50,973 nt of DNA from an uncultured Lysobacteraceae bacterium (GCA_937897645.1 CALCNV010000018.1:1-50973), one strand, 5' to 3'. Positions 26,048-34,972 are shown, numbered from the stretch's first letter. Notes: generated from the letters alone by a model not told the origin. Made by a program: numbers and translations.

Positions 26048-26938
26048 ATGAAACTCTGGTCGCTACTCGGTAATTCACAGAAGCTCGATGGTGGGGCGAT
26101 GTTTGGCAACGCGCCGCGTGCGATGTGGGAAAAATGGTCGCCGCCGGATGCCGAGAATCGTATCGAGCTCGCATGCCGTGCGTTGCTGGCGAGTCCACTG
26201 AACGGCAAGACGGTCCTGTTCGAGGCCGGTATCGGTGCGTTCTTCGAACCGAAGTTGCGCGAGCGTTACGGTGTGCAGGAAGCACGACATGTGTTGTTGG
26301 ACTCCCTGCAGGCCGCGGGATTCACCCATGAGGACATCGATGTCGTAGTGTTGAGCCACCTGCATTTCGACCATGCGGGTGGCTTGCTCGCGTCGTGGTC
26401 CGAGGGTCGTGCGGCGGAGTTGCTGTTTCCCAATGCCACGTTCTTGGTGGGCGAAGCGCATTGGCAGCGGGCGCTGAATCCGCATCCGCGTGATCGCGCC
26501 AGTTTCATACCGGAACTGACCGGCCTACTGAAAGCCAGCGGGCGGCTGGAAATCGTGCAGGGCCAGCACTCACATGCGCTCGCCGACAGCGTGCGCTTCA
26601 GTTACAGCGACGGGCATACGCCTGGCCTGATGCTGGCGGAAATCGTCGGCCCCGAGGTGGTGGACGGCAAGGCGCATGGTGGCGTGGTGTTCTGCGCCGA
26701 CCTGATTCCCGGCCGTTCCTGGGTGCATGTGCCCATCACCATGGGCTACGACCGCAACGCGGAACTTCTGATCGATGAAAAGCGCGCGTTCCTGGAAGAC
26801 AAGCTGGCGCGCAACGTGCATCTGTTCTTCACCCACGATACCGAGTGCGCCCTCGCGCAGGTGACGCGGAACGACAAGGGCAAGTTCGGCACGGCCCACG
26901 AAGTGGCGGAATTGCACGCCAGGCCGATCACAGCCTGA
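26048..26938 (+). CDS. metallo-beta-lactamase-fold hydrolase
   Basis: 296 residues, no signal peptide, so cytoplasmic. The metal motif HxHxDH is intact at H104-H109 (SHLHFDHAGG), with later histidines in VGEAHWQ and SYSDGHTPGL, and aspartate in CADLIPGRS; these make a two-metal site. The tail FTHDTECALAQVTRNDKGKF is typical of a broadly spread MBL subfamily that includes lactonase-like proteins. Substrate cannot be assigned. ATG 26048 (MKLWSLLGNSQKL) is chosen over an earlier in-frame start inside a repeat. Confidence 0.88.
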   Translation: MKLWSLLGNSQKLDGGAMFGNAPRAMWEKWSPPDAENRIELACRALLASPLNGKTVLFEAGIGAFFEPKLRERYGVQEARHVLLDSLQAAGFTHEDIDVVVLSHLHFDHAGGLLASWSEGRAAELLFPNATFLVGEAHWQRALNPHPRDRASFIPELTGLLKASGRLEIVQGQHSHALADSVRFSYSDGHTPGLMLAEIVGPEVVDGKAHGGVVFCADLIPGRSWVHVPITMGYDRNAELLIDEKRAFLEDKLARNVHLFFTHDTECALAQVTRNDKGKFGTAHEVAELHARPITA

Positions 26939-27047
26939 GCGCGGGCCGCCTGTCCGCACGCTGGTCGCGTCACCTATTACCGTAGAAGCCGACAGGTATT
27001 CCATATCGAGGCTTGCCGCGCGTACGCGCGCTGGCCAATATCCATGC

Positions 27048-28808
27048 ATGAACCTCAAATCGAATTTCGTGTGTTTGCTGATGCTTGCCATGCCCCTGGC
27101 GACCGGTTCCGCAGCAAGCGTCGCTGCTGCAGAAGCAAAAGATCCAACGGCAGGCATCGTCCGCTTGAACCAGCTCGGCTACCTGCCCGGTGCGCAGAAG
27201 CTGGCGATCTTGCCCGAAGGTCCTGGCGGGGCGTTCAGCGTCATTGATACCAGGACGGGTGCGGCTGTCTACACCGGCGAGCAAGGGGCCGCAGCCGTGT
27301 GGGAGCCCTCCGACGAGCGCGTGCGCGTCGCAGATCTTTCATCTGTCATCACGCCGGGCGAATACGTCCTGCGTGCAGATGGCCTTGCCGATTCGGATCC
27401 GTTCCGCATCGATTCCAATGTGTACGTGGAACTGGAGGCCGCGGCGCTCAAGGCTTTCTATTTCAATCGTGCCAGCACGACCTTGTTACCAGGCCATGCA
27501 GGCGCCTATGCGCGCGCAGCCGGGCATCCAGACGACAAGGTGTTGGTGCATGCTTCCGCCGCATCGGCCACGCGGCCCGAAGGCACCGTGCTGTCGGCAC
27601 CCAAGGGCTGGTACGACGCGGGCGATTACAACAAGTACATCGTCAACTCCGGCATTTCCACCTACACGCTGTTGGCGGCCTACGAACATTTTCCGGAATA
27701 TTTCCGTCGCCATGACACCGGCATTCCGGAAAGCGGAGACGCAGTTCCCGACATCCTTGATGAAATAATGTGGAACCTGGAGTGGATGCTGGCGATGCAG
27801 GATCCGGCTGATGGCGGCGTCTACCACAAGCTGACCGACAAGCGATTCGACGGCCTCCGGGTCATGCCTGCGCAAGCAGAAGCGCCGCGTTACGTGGTGC
27901 AGAAAAGTACGGCGGCTGCCTTGGATTTTGCCGCGGTCATGGCGACCGCAAGTCGTGTCTATGCGTCGTATGAAGCCCGGTTCCCGGGGTTGCCCGCGCG
28001 CATCCAGGATGCTGCTGTCGCCGCCTGGCAATGGGCACAATCGCATTCGGCCGCGGTATACGTGCAGCCACAGGACATCAAGACCGGCGGCTACGGCGAC
28101 AGGCAGTTGCACGATGAATTTTTCTGGGCGGCCACCGAGCTGTACCTGGCTACCGGCGACAAGGCGTACTACGCCGCCATGGCATCACCACTTGGAAAGC
28201 CGACGGTGCCGAGCTGGAGCAGCGTCGCGGGCCTGGCGTGGATGTCGCTGGCGCAGCATCGGGATCGGCTGCAGGCTGCCGACCGTTCGCGGGTCGAGTC
28301 AGGCCTCCAGGTCTTGGCAGGACAGCTGGCAAAGCAAACGCAAGCGTCTGCGTATCGGGTGGCGATGCAAGACGAAGATTTTATCTGGGGCAGCAATGCC
28401 GTAGCGCTCAACCAGGCCATGATGCTGGTGCAGGGCTATCGCGTGCACGCGGACAGCGACTATCTGCACGCTGCGCAGTCGTTGTTCGACTATGTGCTGG
28501 GCCGCAACGCGCTGGCCACTTCGTTCGTCACCGGGTACGGCGCCCGCTCGCCCATGCATATCCACCACCGTCCTTCGGTGGCGGATGGCATTGATGCGCC
28601 GGTGCCGGGCTGGATTTCCGGTGGCCCCAATCCCCGTCAACAGGACAAGCAGGACTGCCCGGTTGCTTATCCCTCCAGATTGCCGGCCAAATCCTGGCTG
28701 GACCACGAATGCAGCTATGCCAGCAACGAAATAGCGATCAACTGGAATGCACCACTGGTGTATATGGCTGCCGCGCTGCAGGAACTGACGCCTTCGCCTG
28801 CTCCCTGA
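27048..28808 (+). CDS. glycoside hydrolase family 9 (endoglucanase-type)
   Basis: 586 residues with signal peptide (cleavage near VAAAEA). An N-terminal Ig-like CelD_N domain (about 35-125, GIVRLNQLGYLP) precedes the (alpha/alpha)6 barrel. Catalytic features are visible: D190 and D193 in WYDAGDYNKY, histidine-bearing SPMHIHHRPS, and the general acid E561 in SNEIAINWNAP. The enzyme is secreted or periplasmic and should cut beta-1,4-glucan (cellulose or mixed-linkage glucan). No carbohydrate-binding module is present. No transporter or beta-glucosidase lies nearby, so it is a single-gene trait here. Confidence 0.93.
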   Translation: MNLKSNFVCLLMLAMPLATGSAASVAAAEAKDPTAGIVRLNQLGYLPGAQKLAILPEGPGGAFSVIDTRTGAAVYTGEQGAAAVWEPSDERVRVADLSSVITPGEYVLRADGLADSDPFRIDSNVYVELEAAALKAFYFNRASTTLLPGHAGAYARAAGHPDDKVLVHASAASATRPEGTVLSAPKGWYDAGDYNKYIVNSGISTYTLLAAYEHFPEYFRRHDTGIPESGDAVPDILDEIMWNLEWMLAMQDPADGGVYHKLTDKRFDGLRVMPAQAEAPRYVVQKSTAAALDFAAVMATASRVYASYEARFPGLPARIQDAAVAAWQWAQSHSAAVYVQPQDIKTGGYGDRQLHDEFFWAATELYLATGDKAYYAAMASPLGKPTVPSWSSVAGLAWMSLAQHRDRLQAADRSRVESGLQVLAGQLAKQTQASAYRVAMQDEDFIWGSNAVALNQAMMLVQGYRVHADSDYLHAAQSLFDYVLGRNALATSFVTGYGARSPMHIHHRPSVADGIDAPVPGWISGGPNPRQQDKQDCPVAYPSRLPAKSWLDHECSYASNEIAINWNAPLVYMAAALQELTPSPAP

Positions 28809-28842
28809 GCTAGTGGTAGGCGACAGCGGATGTGAAATCGAA

Positions 28843-29475
28843 TCAGCCTACGCGCGTGCCGAAAATGCGGTCGCCCGCATCACCCAGCCCGGGCAGGATG
28901 TAGCCGCGTTCGTTGAGGCGTTCGTCGATGGCGGCGGTGTAGACCTCGACGTCGGGATGCACTGCTTCCAATGCCTTGAGGCCTTCCGGCGCGGCTACGA
29001 GGAAGATGCCCTTGATCCGCTTCGCGCCGGCGCGCTTCAGCATGTCGATGGTGGCAATGAGGGTGCCACCTGTTGCAAGCATCGGGTCCAGGATTAGCGC
29101 ATCGCGTTCTTCCAGGCGTCCGGTCAAACGTTCGAAGTAGGGCACGGGCTGCAGGGTTTCCTCGTCGCGTTGCAGGCCCACCACGCTCACGCGTGCGGTC
29201 GGAATCAGGGCAAGTACGCCCGGCAGCATGCCCAGCCCGGCGCGCAGGATCGGCACCAGGGTGATCTTGGCGCCGGCGATTTTCTGTACGGGAACGTCAC
29301 CGGCCCAGCCGGCCATCGTTTCGGCGGTCAATTCCAGGTCGGCGGTAGCCTCGTAAGCCAGCAAGGTGCCGAGCTCGGTCACCAGCTCACGGAAATCCTT
29401 GGTGTTGAGGCTGGCGTTGCGCAGCAGGCCGATCTTGTGTTGCACCAGCGGGTGGCGGACTTCGACGGTTTTCAT
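28843..29475 (-). CDS. upp: uracil phosphoribosyltransferase
   Basis: 210 residues. It salvages uracil with PRPP to UMP in the cytoplasm. MKTVEVRHPLVQHKIGLLRN is the usual start; VPILRAGLGMLPGVLALIP and the PRPP-binding loop LDPMLATGGTLIATIDMLK are diagnostic, and the C-terminal YILPGLGDAGDRIFGT is the uracil site. ATG 29475 is chosen over an upstream start at 29718. Convergent with the GH9 gene; the TonB receptor gene lies 109 bases upstream in the same direction. Confidence 0.97.
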   Translation of the reverse strand: MKTVEVRHPLVQHKIGLLRNASLNTKDFRELVTELGTLLAYEATADLELTAETMAGWAGDVPVQKIAGAKITLVPILRAGLGMLPGVLALIPTARVSVVGLQRDEETLQPVPYFERLTGRLEERDALILDPMLATGGTLIATIDMLKRAGAKRIKGIFLVAAPEGLKALEAVHPDVEVYTAAIDERLNERGYILPGLGDAGDRIFGTRVG

Positions 29476-29584
29476 GGTGGCCTGCGGCGGAATGGGGTGG
29501 CTGAAGTCTGCATCAAAGCCCGCCATCCCACAAAGGAAAAGCCGGCATGCGCCGGCTTCCTCGATACAGTGCGAGCAACCGTGG

Positions 29585-31912
29585 TCAGAACGCCCAGCGC
29601 ATGACCAGCTGATAGCTGGGGCCGGCCTGCTCGGTCTCCAGCTCGTACTCGTCGTAGTCACGGTCGATCTGGTCGGCCTGGTTGTCGAACTTGCCGATGA
29701 ACTCGTCCTTGGAGGCATCCAGCACGTTGGCGGCGCTCAGGCGCACCGAGACCGCGGTGCCGAAACGCTTCTCGACGAACAGGTCCAGGTCTTCGCCATA
29801 CCTGACCGTGACTTCCTCGCCCAGGATGCGGCTGAAGGCGTCGCCCTGCTTGCGGAAGGTCGCGCCGAAGCTGACGTCCACGGAAGGAAGGTCCTGGATG
29901 AAGCCGATGTTGTAGACGTTGCGGGCCTGCTCGTTGAAGCGACGCTCGCCGATGAAGTCGGTGACCTTGCTGTTGAGGTAGGAGTAGTTGAGGAACACAC
30001 CGGTATTCGGCAGGCCGAACGCGGTCAGCGGGGTCGAAAGGTCGAATTCGAAGCCATAGACCTTGCCGTCGCCGACGTTCTCCGACGTGAACACGAAGCT
30101 TTCCGGATCGAACTCGAAATCATCCTCGGTCGCACCGGGATTCTCCTCGAGGAATTCCTCCAGGTCATCTTCGTAGCTGTCCAGCGCGTCTTCGCTCCAC
30201 TCGCCGGTGTTCACCAGTTCGATCAAGTTGTTCACATCGCGGTAGAAGAAGTTGACGCCCACCACGCCCTGCTTGCCGATGCGATGCTCGAAGCCCAGGT
30301 CGATGCCGTTGGCGGTTTCCGGATTGAGCTTCGGGTTGCCGATGTAGTCGTTGTCACCGAATTCGCCGTCCAGCAGGACCGGGATCAGTTCGTTGAAGTT
30401 GGGGCGCTTGATGCTCTTGGCCAGCGACAGGCTGATGCGGTCTGCATCAGTCAGGTCCCAGCGCAGGTGAGCGGAAGGCAGCAGTTCGTTGTAGTCATTG
30501 CTGAAGGCGTCCTGCTGCTCTGCGTCCTCGCTGTAGCTGATATCCGACTTGGTCGTCTCATAGCGCAGGCCGGCTTCCCACGATATTGCACCGTTTGCTC
30601 CGGAAAGCATGATGTACGGATCCAGGCGGGTTTCCTCGATCACCGAGCCGAAACTGCCGTCCAGTTCATAGACCACCGCGTCGCCTTCTTCTTCCGCTTC
30701 CCATGCGAAGTTGGTGTAGGTGATGTCGCGCTTCTTGCTGCGGTAGTCCAGGCCGAACTCCAGCTCGGTAGTGCCAAGCGGGCGCTTGTGTGCCATCTTG
30801 AACGTGGTTTCATCGTCCCTGGCATCCACGGAGGAGGCTTCGGCTTCCGATGCATCCCATTCGCCATTCACGTATTCGTGTTTTTCTTCGCTTTCGGAAC
30901 TGTCGTCGTTGAACCTGGCGTAGTTCAGGTCGAATTCGGTCTTGCCACCGGCCATGTCGAAGCCGTACTCGCCGCCGATGCCCCAGTTCTTCTGGCTGAT
31001 CGGATTCAGGCCCGGCACCCTGGACTCGATGACGTCCTCGTCGTCGTATTCCACTTCATTTGAAATCTCGGTGACGTCGCGATCGGTCTTGACGTAGAAG
31101 CCATCGATGCTGAGGCGTCCGCTTGCGCCGACTTCGGCGGTGTAGGACAGGTTGGCCGAGTAATCACGGCCATCCTTCACCTCGCTCTGGTCTTCGAAGC
31201 TGACCAGCTCTTCCAGCGACGGGTCGGTGAAGCGGTCGGAACGCTTGATCTTGGAACGGTAGCGGTCCTGCACGTTGACGCCGGCAAGGAAACGACCGCC
31301 CAGCGCGTCGCCACTGGTCACGGCGCCGAAGGTGGGGTTGATCTCGCCATCGAACCAGCGGTTCACGCCAAGGCGCACGTAGCTGCCGTCGAACTCGTAG
31401 GCATCGCGCAGCACGATGTTGACCGCGCCGGCCACGGCGTCACCCGAGCGATTGGCGCTGTTGCTGCGCAATATCTCGATGTGGTCGACCATTTCGGCCG
31501 GGATGCGGTCCACCCAGAACGAGCGGTCGTCACCGGCGCCCGGCACGGTCTTGCCGTTGATCAGCACTTGGGTGTAGCCGGCGGCCATGCCGCGCATCAT
31601 CACGCCATCGAATTCCATGATGTCGGAGCCGACGAAGGTCACGCCGGGCACGCGCTTGAGCATGTCGCCCACGGTGTTCGGCTCGAAGCGCTGGAAATAT
31701 TCCAGGTCGTAGGAAAGTACGGGCGCGATGTCATCGGTGCGGTTGCGGAAGGCGATCTCGGCCTGCACGACGATGGTGTCCAACTGCTTGGCCTCCAATG
31801 CGCCGTCAGGCGTCGTAGTCGCTGTCTGTGCGAGGGCGATGGTGGAGGCAGGCGCAAGCATTGCGCAGGCGAGGGCACGCGAGAGGCGTGTCGCCAGCAG
31901 GTTGGTTTTCAT
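29585..31912 (-). CDS. TonB-dependent outer membrane receptor
   Basis: 775 residues with a signal peptide ending ALAQ. A TonB-box-like DTIVV at 45-49 is followed by the plug (about 60-180; VGDMLKRVPGVTFVGSDI, MRGMAAGYTQVLINGKTVPG, NSANRSGDAVAGAVNIVL) and a 22-strand barrel with SIKRPNFNELIP and a terminal aromatic (YQLVMRWAF). No N-terminal signalling extension, so not a FecA-type transducer. An acidic stretch at about 571-605 probably forms an extracellular loop. Substrate unknown. Start ATG 31912 with GGGAA upstream. It is divergent from the exported pyrophosphatase. Confidence 0.95.
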   Translation of the reverse strand: MKTNLLATRLSRALACAMLAPASTIALAQTATTTPDGALEAKQLDTIVVQAEIAFRNRTDDIAPVLSYDLEYFQRFEPNTVGDMLKRVPGVTFVGSDIMEFDGVMMRGMAAGYTQVLINGKTVPGAGDDRSFWVDRIPAEMVDHIEILRSNSANRSGDAVAGAVNIVLRDAYEFDGSYVRLGVNRWFDGEINPTFGAVTSGDALGGRFLAGVNVQDRYRSKIKRSDRFTDPSLEELVSFEDQSEVKDGRDYSANLSYTAEVGASGRLSIDGFYVKTDRDVTEISNEVEYDDEDVIESRVPGLNPISQKNWGIGGEYGFDMAGGKTEFDLNYARFNDDSSESEEKHEYVNGEWDASEAEASSVDARDDETTFKMAHKRPLGTTELEFGLDYRSKKRDITYTNFAWEAEEEGDAVVYELDGSFGSVIEETRLDPYIMLSGANGAISWEAGLRYETTKSDISYSEDAEQQDAFSNDYNELLPSAHLRWDLTDADRISLSLAKSIKRPNFNELIPVLLDGEFGDNDYIGNPKLNPETANGIDLGFEHRIGKQGVVGVNFFYRDVNNLIELVNTGEWSEDALDSYEDDLEEFLEENPGATEDDFEFDPESFVFTSENVGDGKVYGFEFDLSTPLTAFGLPNTGVFLNYSYLNSKVTDFIGERRFNEQARNVYNIGFIQDLPSVDVSFGATFRKQGDAFSRILGEEVTVRYGEDLDLFVEKRFGTAVSVRLSAANVLDASKDEFIGKFDNQADQIDRDYDEYELETEQAGPSYQLVMRWAF

Positions 31913-32053
31913 TGCAGGGGTTCCCGTGGGTGGAATTTCTGTTCCCACTTTCTACGGGAGTGTTGTGGCGGAAATATGACGAAGTGGCCACGTCGAGTCG
32001 CCGTGTTGCAGTTTTTTGTAGTGCCTTCTATATCCGCAAAGATGGTCATGTGA

Positions 32054-32078
32054 CTGACACATGGATTTCATGTGTCAG
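32054..32078. promoter_or_regulatory. perfect inverted repeat between TonB receptor and pyrophosphatase genes
   Basis: Arms CTGACACATG and CATGTGTCAG (10 bp each, exact) flank GATTT. No T-run follows. It lies 53 bases before the pyrophosphatase start and 141 bases before the receptor start, a good place for an operator. Which regulator binds is unknown. Confidence 0.55.
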
Positions 32079-32131
32079 CGGTATATGTCTTGCATCTGCG
32101 GCTTGGCAGCGCCTTGATGTTGGGGAACCTG

Positions 32132-32758
32132 ATGGAATTTCCGATGCGCCACAACGCGGCGCTGGTCTTGCTGGTATGCGGCGTGCTTGTTCCGGACCTG
32201 AAGGCGCAAACCAGCCCGTCCATACGCCATCCCTTCCATGCCATGCAGCCCAAGGAAGCGCCGGACCAAGTGGTGCTGGCAGTGGAGATTCCTGCCGGCA
32301 GCATCACCAAGTACGAGATCAATGAAGAAGGATTGGTCTACGTGGATCGGTTCCAGTCCATGCCAGTGGTGTATCCGGCCAACTACGGGTCGATGCCACG
32401 CACGCTTGCGGGCGATGGTGATCCGCTGGATGCGCTGGTGCTGACGCGCGAGGCGCTGCATCCGGGCGTGCTGATCGAATTCCGTCCGATCGGTTACCTG
32501 AAGATGCTGGACAAGGGCGAGCAGGACGACAAGGTGATCGGCGTACCCACCGACAAGGTCGATCCGACCTATTCGGGGATCCATGACCTTGGGGATCTTC
32601 CGGAAATCGAACGCCAGCGTATCGAGGCGTTCTTCCGCATCTACAAGGATCTGCCAGAGGGCAGGAATCCAGTGGTGCTGTATGGGTACGGCAATGCGGC
32701 GGAGGCCAAGGTGTTGATCAGCGAAGCGATGAAGCGTTTCGACGCAAAGACGCCGTAG
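32132..32758 (+). CDS. exported inorganic pyrophosphatase, family I
   Basis: 208 residues. The soluble PPase core is clear: KYEINEEGLVYVDRF, YPANYGSMPRT, the metal motif D95-G-D97-P-L-D100 and GEQDDKVIGVPTDKVDP. Unlike the usual cytoplasmic enzyme it has an N-terminal signal peptide (MRHNAALVLLVCGVLVPDLKAQ), so it should act in the periplasm on released pyrophosphate. ATG 32132 follows GGGGA; ATG 32144 is the alternative and gives the same signal. A separate cytoplasmic PPase is expected elsewhere. Convergent with the aminotransferase gene across REP units. Confidence 0.9.
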   Translation: MEFPMRHNAALVLLVCGVLVPDLKAQTSPSIRHPFHAMQPKEAPDQVVLAVEIPAGSITKYEINEEGLVYVDRFQSMPVVYPANYGSMPRTLAGDGDPLDALVLTREALHPGVLIEFRPIGYLKMLDKGEQDDKVIGVPTDKVDPTYSGIHDLGDLPEIERQRIEAFFRIYKDLPEGRNPVVLYGYGNAAEAKVLISEAMKRFDAKTP

Positions 32759-32779
32759 ATCGACGACATCTGGCTCGGC

Positions 32780-32845
32780 GTAGGAGCGACGTGAGTCGCG
32801 ACTGATCATGCGTGTGTTTTCAGTCGCGACTTACGTCGCTCCTAC
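32780..32845. repeat. GTAG-headed REP pair (GACGTRAGTCG subtype)
   Basis: Left arm GTAGGAGCGACGTGAGTCGC and inverse right arm ending CGTCGCTCCTAC, total 66 bases. Same subtype as 2501-2567. Lies between convergent genes. Confidence 0.88.
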
Positions 32846-32872
32846 ACCGCTCCTACGGCGTTTGCCAAGGGC

Positions 32873-32894
32873 AGCCGAGCAAGCTCGGCTCTAC
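32873..32894 (-). repeat. single GTAG-headed REP
   Basis: On the minus strand it reads GTAGAGCCGAGCTTGCTCGG and then CT, a solitary palindrome with the GTAG head, 14 bases from the aminotransferase stop. It shares its core with 25982-26007. Confidence 0.75.
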
Positions 32895-32907
32895 ATGGAT
32901 GGATGGG

Positions 32908-34404
32908 TCAGGCGGCTGCGGCTTGCTGTGCGCGGGGGCCTTCGCGCAGGGCCTGGCCGACCATGCCGACCAGCAGGTCGAGTTCGTCCGAGGTCATGGC
33001 GAAGTGCGGGGTGAAGCGCAAGGAATTGGCGCCGCCGTGGATCACGTTGAGGCCGCGTTCGCGCAACCACTCCTCGGTGGACCCGGCGCCGTAGCACTTG
33101 AACTGCGGTGCGAGTTCGCAGGAGAACAGCAGGCCGGTGCCCTGGACCTTGGTGATCAGGCCGCCGAGTTCGGATTTCAGCTTCTCCAGTTTTTCCACTG
33201 CCTCGGCACCGCGGCTGCGGATATTGTCGCGAAGTTCCGGCGTCAGCAGTTCCATCACGGCGCAGGCCACGTCCAACGCGCGCGGGTTGGTGGTCATGGT
33301 GTTGCCGTACACGCCCTTGCGGTACAGGCCCGCGGCGCGTTCGCTGACGGCCAGCACCGACAGCGGGTATTGCGCGGCGTTCAGCGCCTTGGAATAGGTT
33401 TCCATGTCCGGTGCATCGAGGCCTTCGAAGCCCGGGTAATCGACGATCGACAACACGCCATGTGCGCGCAGGCCGGCCTGGATGGAGTCGACCAGCAGCA
33501 GGCTGCCGTGGCTGCGGGTCAGTTCGCGTGCGGCGGCGTAGAACGCGGGTGGCAGCGAGCGGCCGGGATCGCCTTCGCCCATCACCGGCTCCAGGAACAC
33601 GGCTTCGACGAACCAGCCGTTGCTGTCCGCATCGGCGAACACGCGCTTCAGCGCATCGGCATCGTAAGGATCGATGGCGATCACCGAATCTTCGTTGCGG
33701 TAGCTGGCCAGGTGTTGCTCGTAGGCCTTGCGCGAGGAATCGGAATACAGGGCGGGGCGTTCGGTGCGGCCGTGGAAGCTGCCTTTCACCACGACGCGCT
33801 TGACCGTGCGACCGGCATGCTTGGCACCGGGATCGGTCTGCAGCTTGGTGTTGATATCGGCGATGCGCGCGGCCAGGCCCACGGATTCGGAACCGGAGTT
33901 CAGGCACAGGAAGCGGGCGTAGGGACAGCCGCCGCGCGTGTGGCCGATCTCCTTGCGCAGCGCGCGGTCGAAGCGCAGCTGCGACAGGCTGGGGGTCATG
34001 ATGTTGGCCATGACCTGCGGCTTGGCCATCGCCGCCATCACGGTTTCCGGCGTGTGGCCGAAGCCGATCATGCCGTAGCCGCCGGCGTCGTACAGCACCG
34101 CGCCGTTGAGGGTGACGATCCACGGACCGCGGGCGGTCAACGCCACATAAGGGTTGATGGCGTCTTCGGCGTAGAAGTTGACGTAACCGGCCTGGACGGC
34201 GCGCAGCTGCGCGTCTTCGTCCATGGCGAACAGGTCGGCGAACTCGTCGCGCAGGGCTTCGTGTTCGGCGGCGGCAGCTTTGATGGCGGCTTCAAGATCG
34301 GGGTGCGACTTGGCCAGGCGCAGCAGGGTGGCGTCGTCCAGGCCGTGGGTCATGCGTTTGCCGGCATGGGCGCGCAGCGGCGCGAGCGTTTCGATCAGGT
34401 GCAT
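32908..34404 (-). CDS. class III PLP-dependent aminotransferase, atypical
   Basis: 498 residues from ATG 34404 (MHLIETLAPLRAHAG). Fold-type I class III features are present: LYDAGGYGMIGFGHTPETV, LNSGSESVGLAARIAD, VVVKGSFHGRTERPALYSD, the cofactor aspartate D306 (LLLVDSIQAGLRAHG) and the Schiff-base K339 in TYSKALN. The usual DEVQTGxGR stretch is replaced by DSIQAGLRAHG, so it belongs to an unusual branch, perhaps acting on lysine- or ornithine-like omega-amines. It is divergent from an AsnC regulator, which probably controls it. The extra N-terminal 60 residues are helical. Confidence 0.85.
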   Translation of the reverse strand: MHLIETLAPLRAHAGKRMTHGLDDATLLRLAKSHPDLEAAIKAAAAEHEALRDEFADLFAMDEDAQLRAVQAGYVNFYAEDAINPYVALTARGPWIVTLNGAVLYDAGGYGMIGFGHTPETVMAAMAKPQVMANIMTPSLSQLRFDRALRKEIGHTRGGCPYARFLCLNSGSESVGLAARIADINTKLQTDPGAKHAGRTVKRVVVKGSFHGRTERPALYSDSSRKAYEQHLASYRNEDSVIAIDPYDADALKRVFADADSNGWFVEAVFLEPVMGEGDPGRSLPPAFYAAARELTRSHGSLLLVDSIQAGLRAHGVLSIVDYPGFEGLDAPDMETYSKALNAAQYPLSVLAVSERAAGLYRKGVYGNTMTTNPRALDVACAVMELLTPELRDNIRSRGAEAVEKLEKLKSELGGLITKVQGTGLLFSCELAPQFKCYGAGSTEEWLRERGLNVIHGGANSLRFTPHFAMTSDELDLLVGMVGQALREGPRAQQAAAA

Positions 34405-34449
34405 GGGTTCTCCGGCGAACTGAAGGCAATCTCGTATTATCTGCAAATA

Positions 34450-34509
34450 TTCGTCGTTTGACAGTTGTGATTCGTGCGAATTCAGGCTAATTTTCGTCGA
34501 ATCGACGAA
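34450..34509. promoter_or_regulatory. phased TTCG boxes in the aminotransferase/asnC promoter region
   Basis: TTCGTCG begins at 34450, TTCGTGCGAA at 34471 and the 17-base palindrome TTCGTCGAATCGACGAA at 34493. The starts are 21 and 22 bases apart, two DNA turns, so all lie on one face. The last box ends 14 bases before the asnC start. This fits binding by an Lrp/AsnC oligomer and shared control of both genes. Confidence 0.6.
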
Positions 34510-34523
34510 GATGACTCCGGCAA

Positions 34524-34955
34524 ATGAAGATCACCGCCTCCGATGAGCTGCTCCTGTCCCTGTTGCGCGAGAACGCCCGGGCCTCAACTGCGTTGATCGC
34601 CCGGCGCCTGGGCCTGTCGCGAACCACGGTGCAAAGCCGTATCGAGCGCCTGGAAAGCGAGGGCGTCATCAGCGGTTACACCGTGCGCATTGATGACGAA
34701 TATGAGCGCGGACATATCCGTGCCCACATCATGATCACCGTGCATCCCAAGCAGAGCACGTCGGTGACTACGGCTTTGCGCGCGATGCCGGAGTTGCGCG
34801 CGCTGCATTCTGTCAGTGGCTCCTACGACCTGATCGCGGTGGGCATGGTGCCGACGGTCAACGGCATGGACGTGCTGACCGACCGCATCGGCGCCATCGA
34901 AGGCGTCGAGCGCACGGCCACGTCGATCATCCTGTCGACCAAGTTCGAGCGTTGA
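34524..34955 (+). CDS. Lrp/AsnC-family transcriptional regulator
   Basis: 143 residues. N-terminal helix-turn-helix (about 1-60; LLRENARASTALIARRLGLS, then RTTVQSRIERLESEGVI) and C-terminal AsnC/RAM ligand-binding domain (about 65-140; ALHSVSGSYDLIAVGMV, IEGVERTATSIIL). Such proteins sense amino acids and often autoregulate. Divergent from the aminotransferase; the oxygenase gene starts 17 bases downstream, so it is probably in the same transcript. Confidence 0.93.
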   Translation: MKITASDELLLSLLRENARASTALIARRLGLSRTTVQSRIERLESEGVISGYTVRIDDEYERGHIRAHIMITVHPKQSTSVTTALRAMPELRALHSVSGSYDLIAVGMVPTVNGMDVLTDRIGAIEGVERTATSIILSTKFER

Positions 34956-34972
34956 GGCGGAAGGATTCCTGC

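Noticed and set aside
32073..32090. Pho box before the exported pyrophosphatase (TGTCA ... TGTCT)
   Set aside because: The two elements are 13 bases apart, not 11, and the first is part of the better-explained palindrome.
32812..34461. 549-codon plus-strand frame opposite the aminotransferase
   Set aside because: Antisense to a complete aminotransferase with PLP lysine; begins inside REP repeats.
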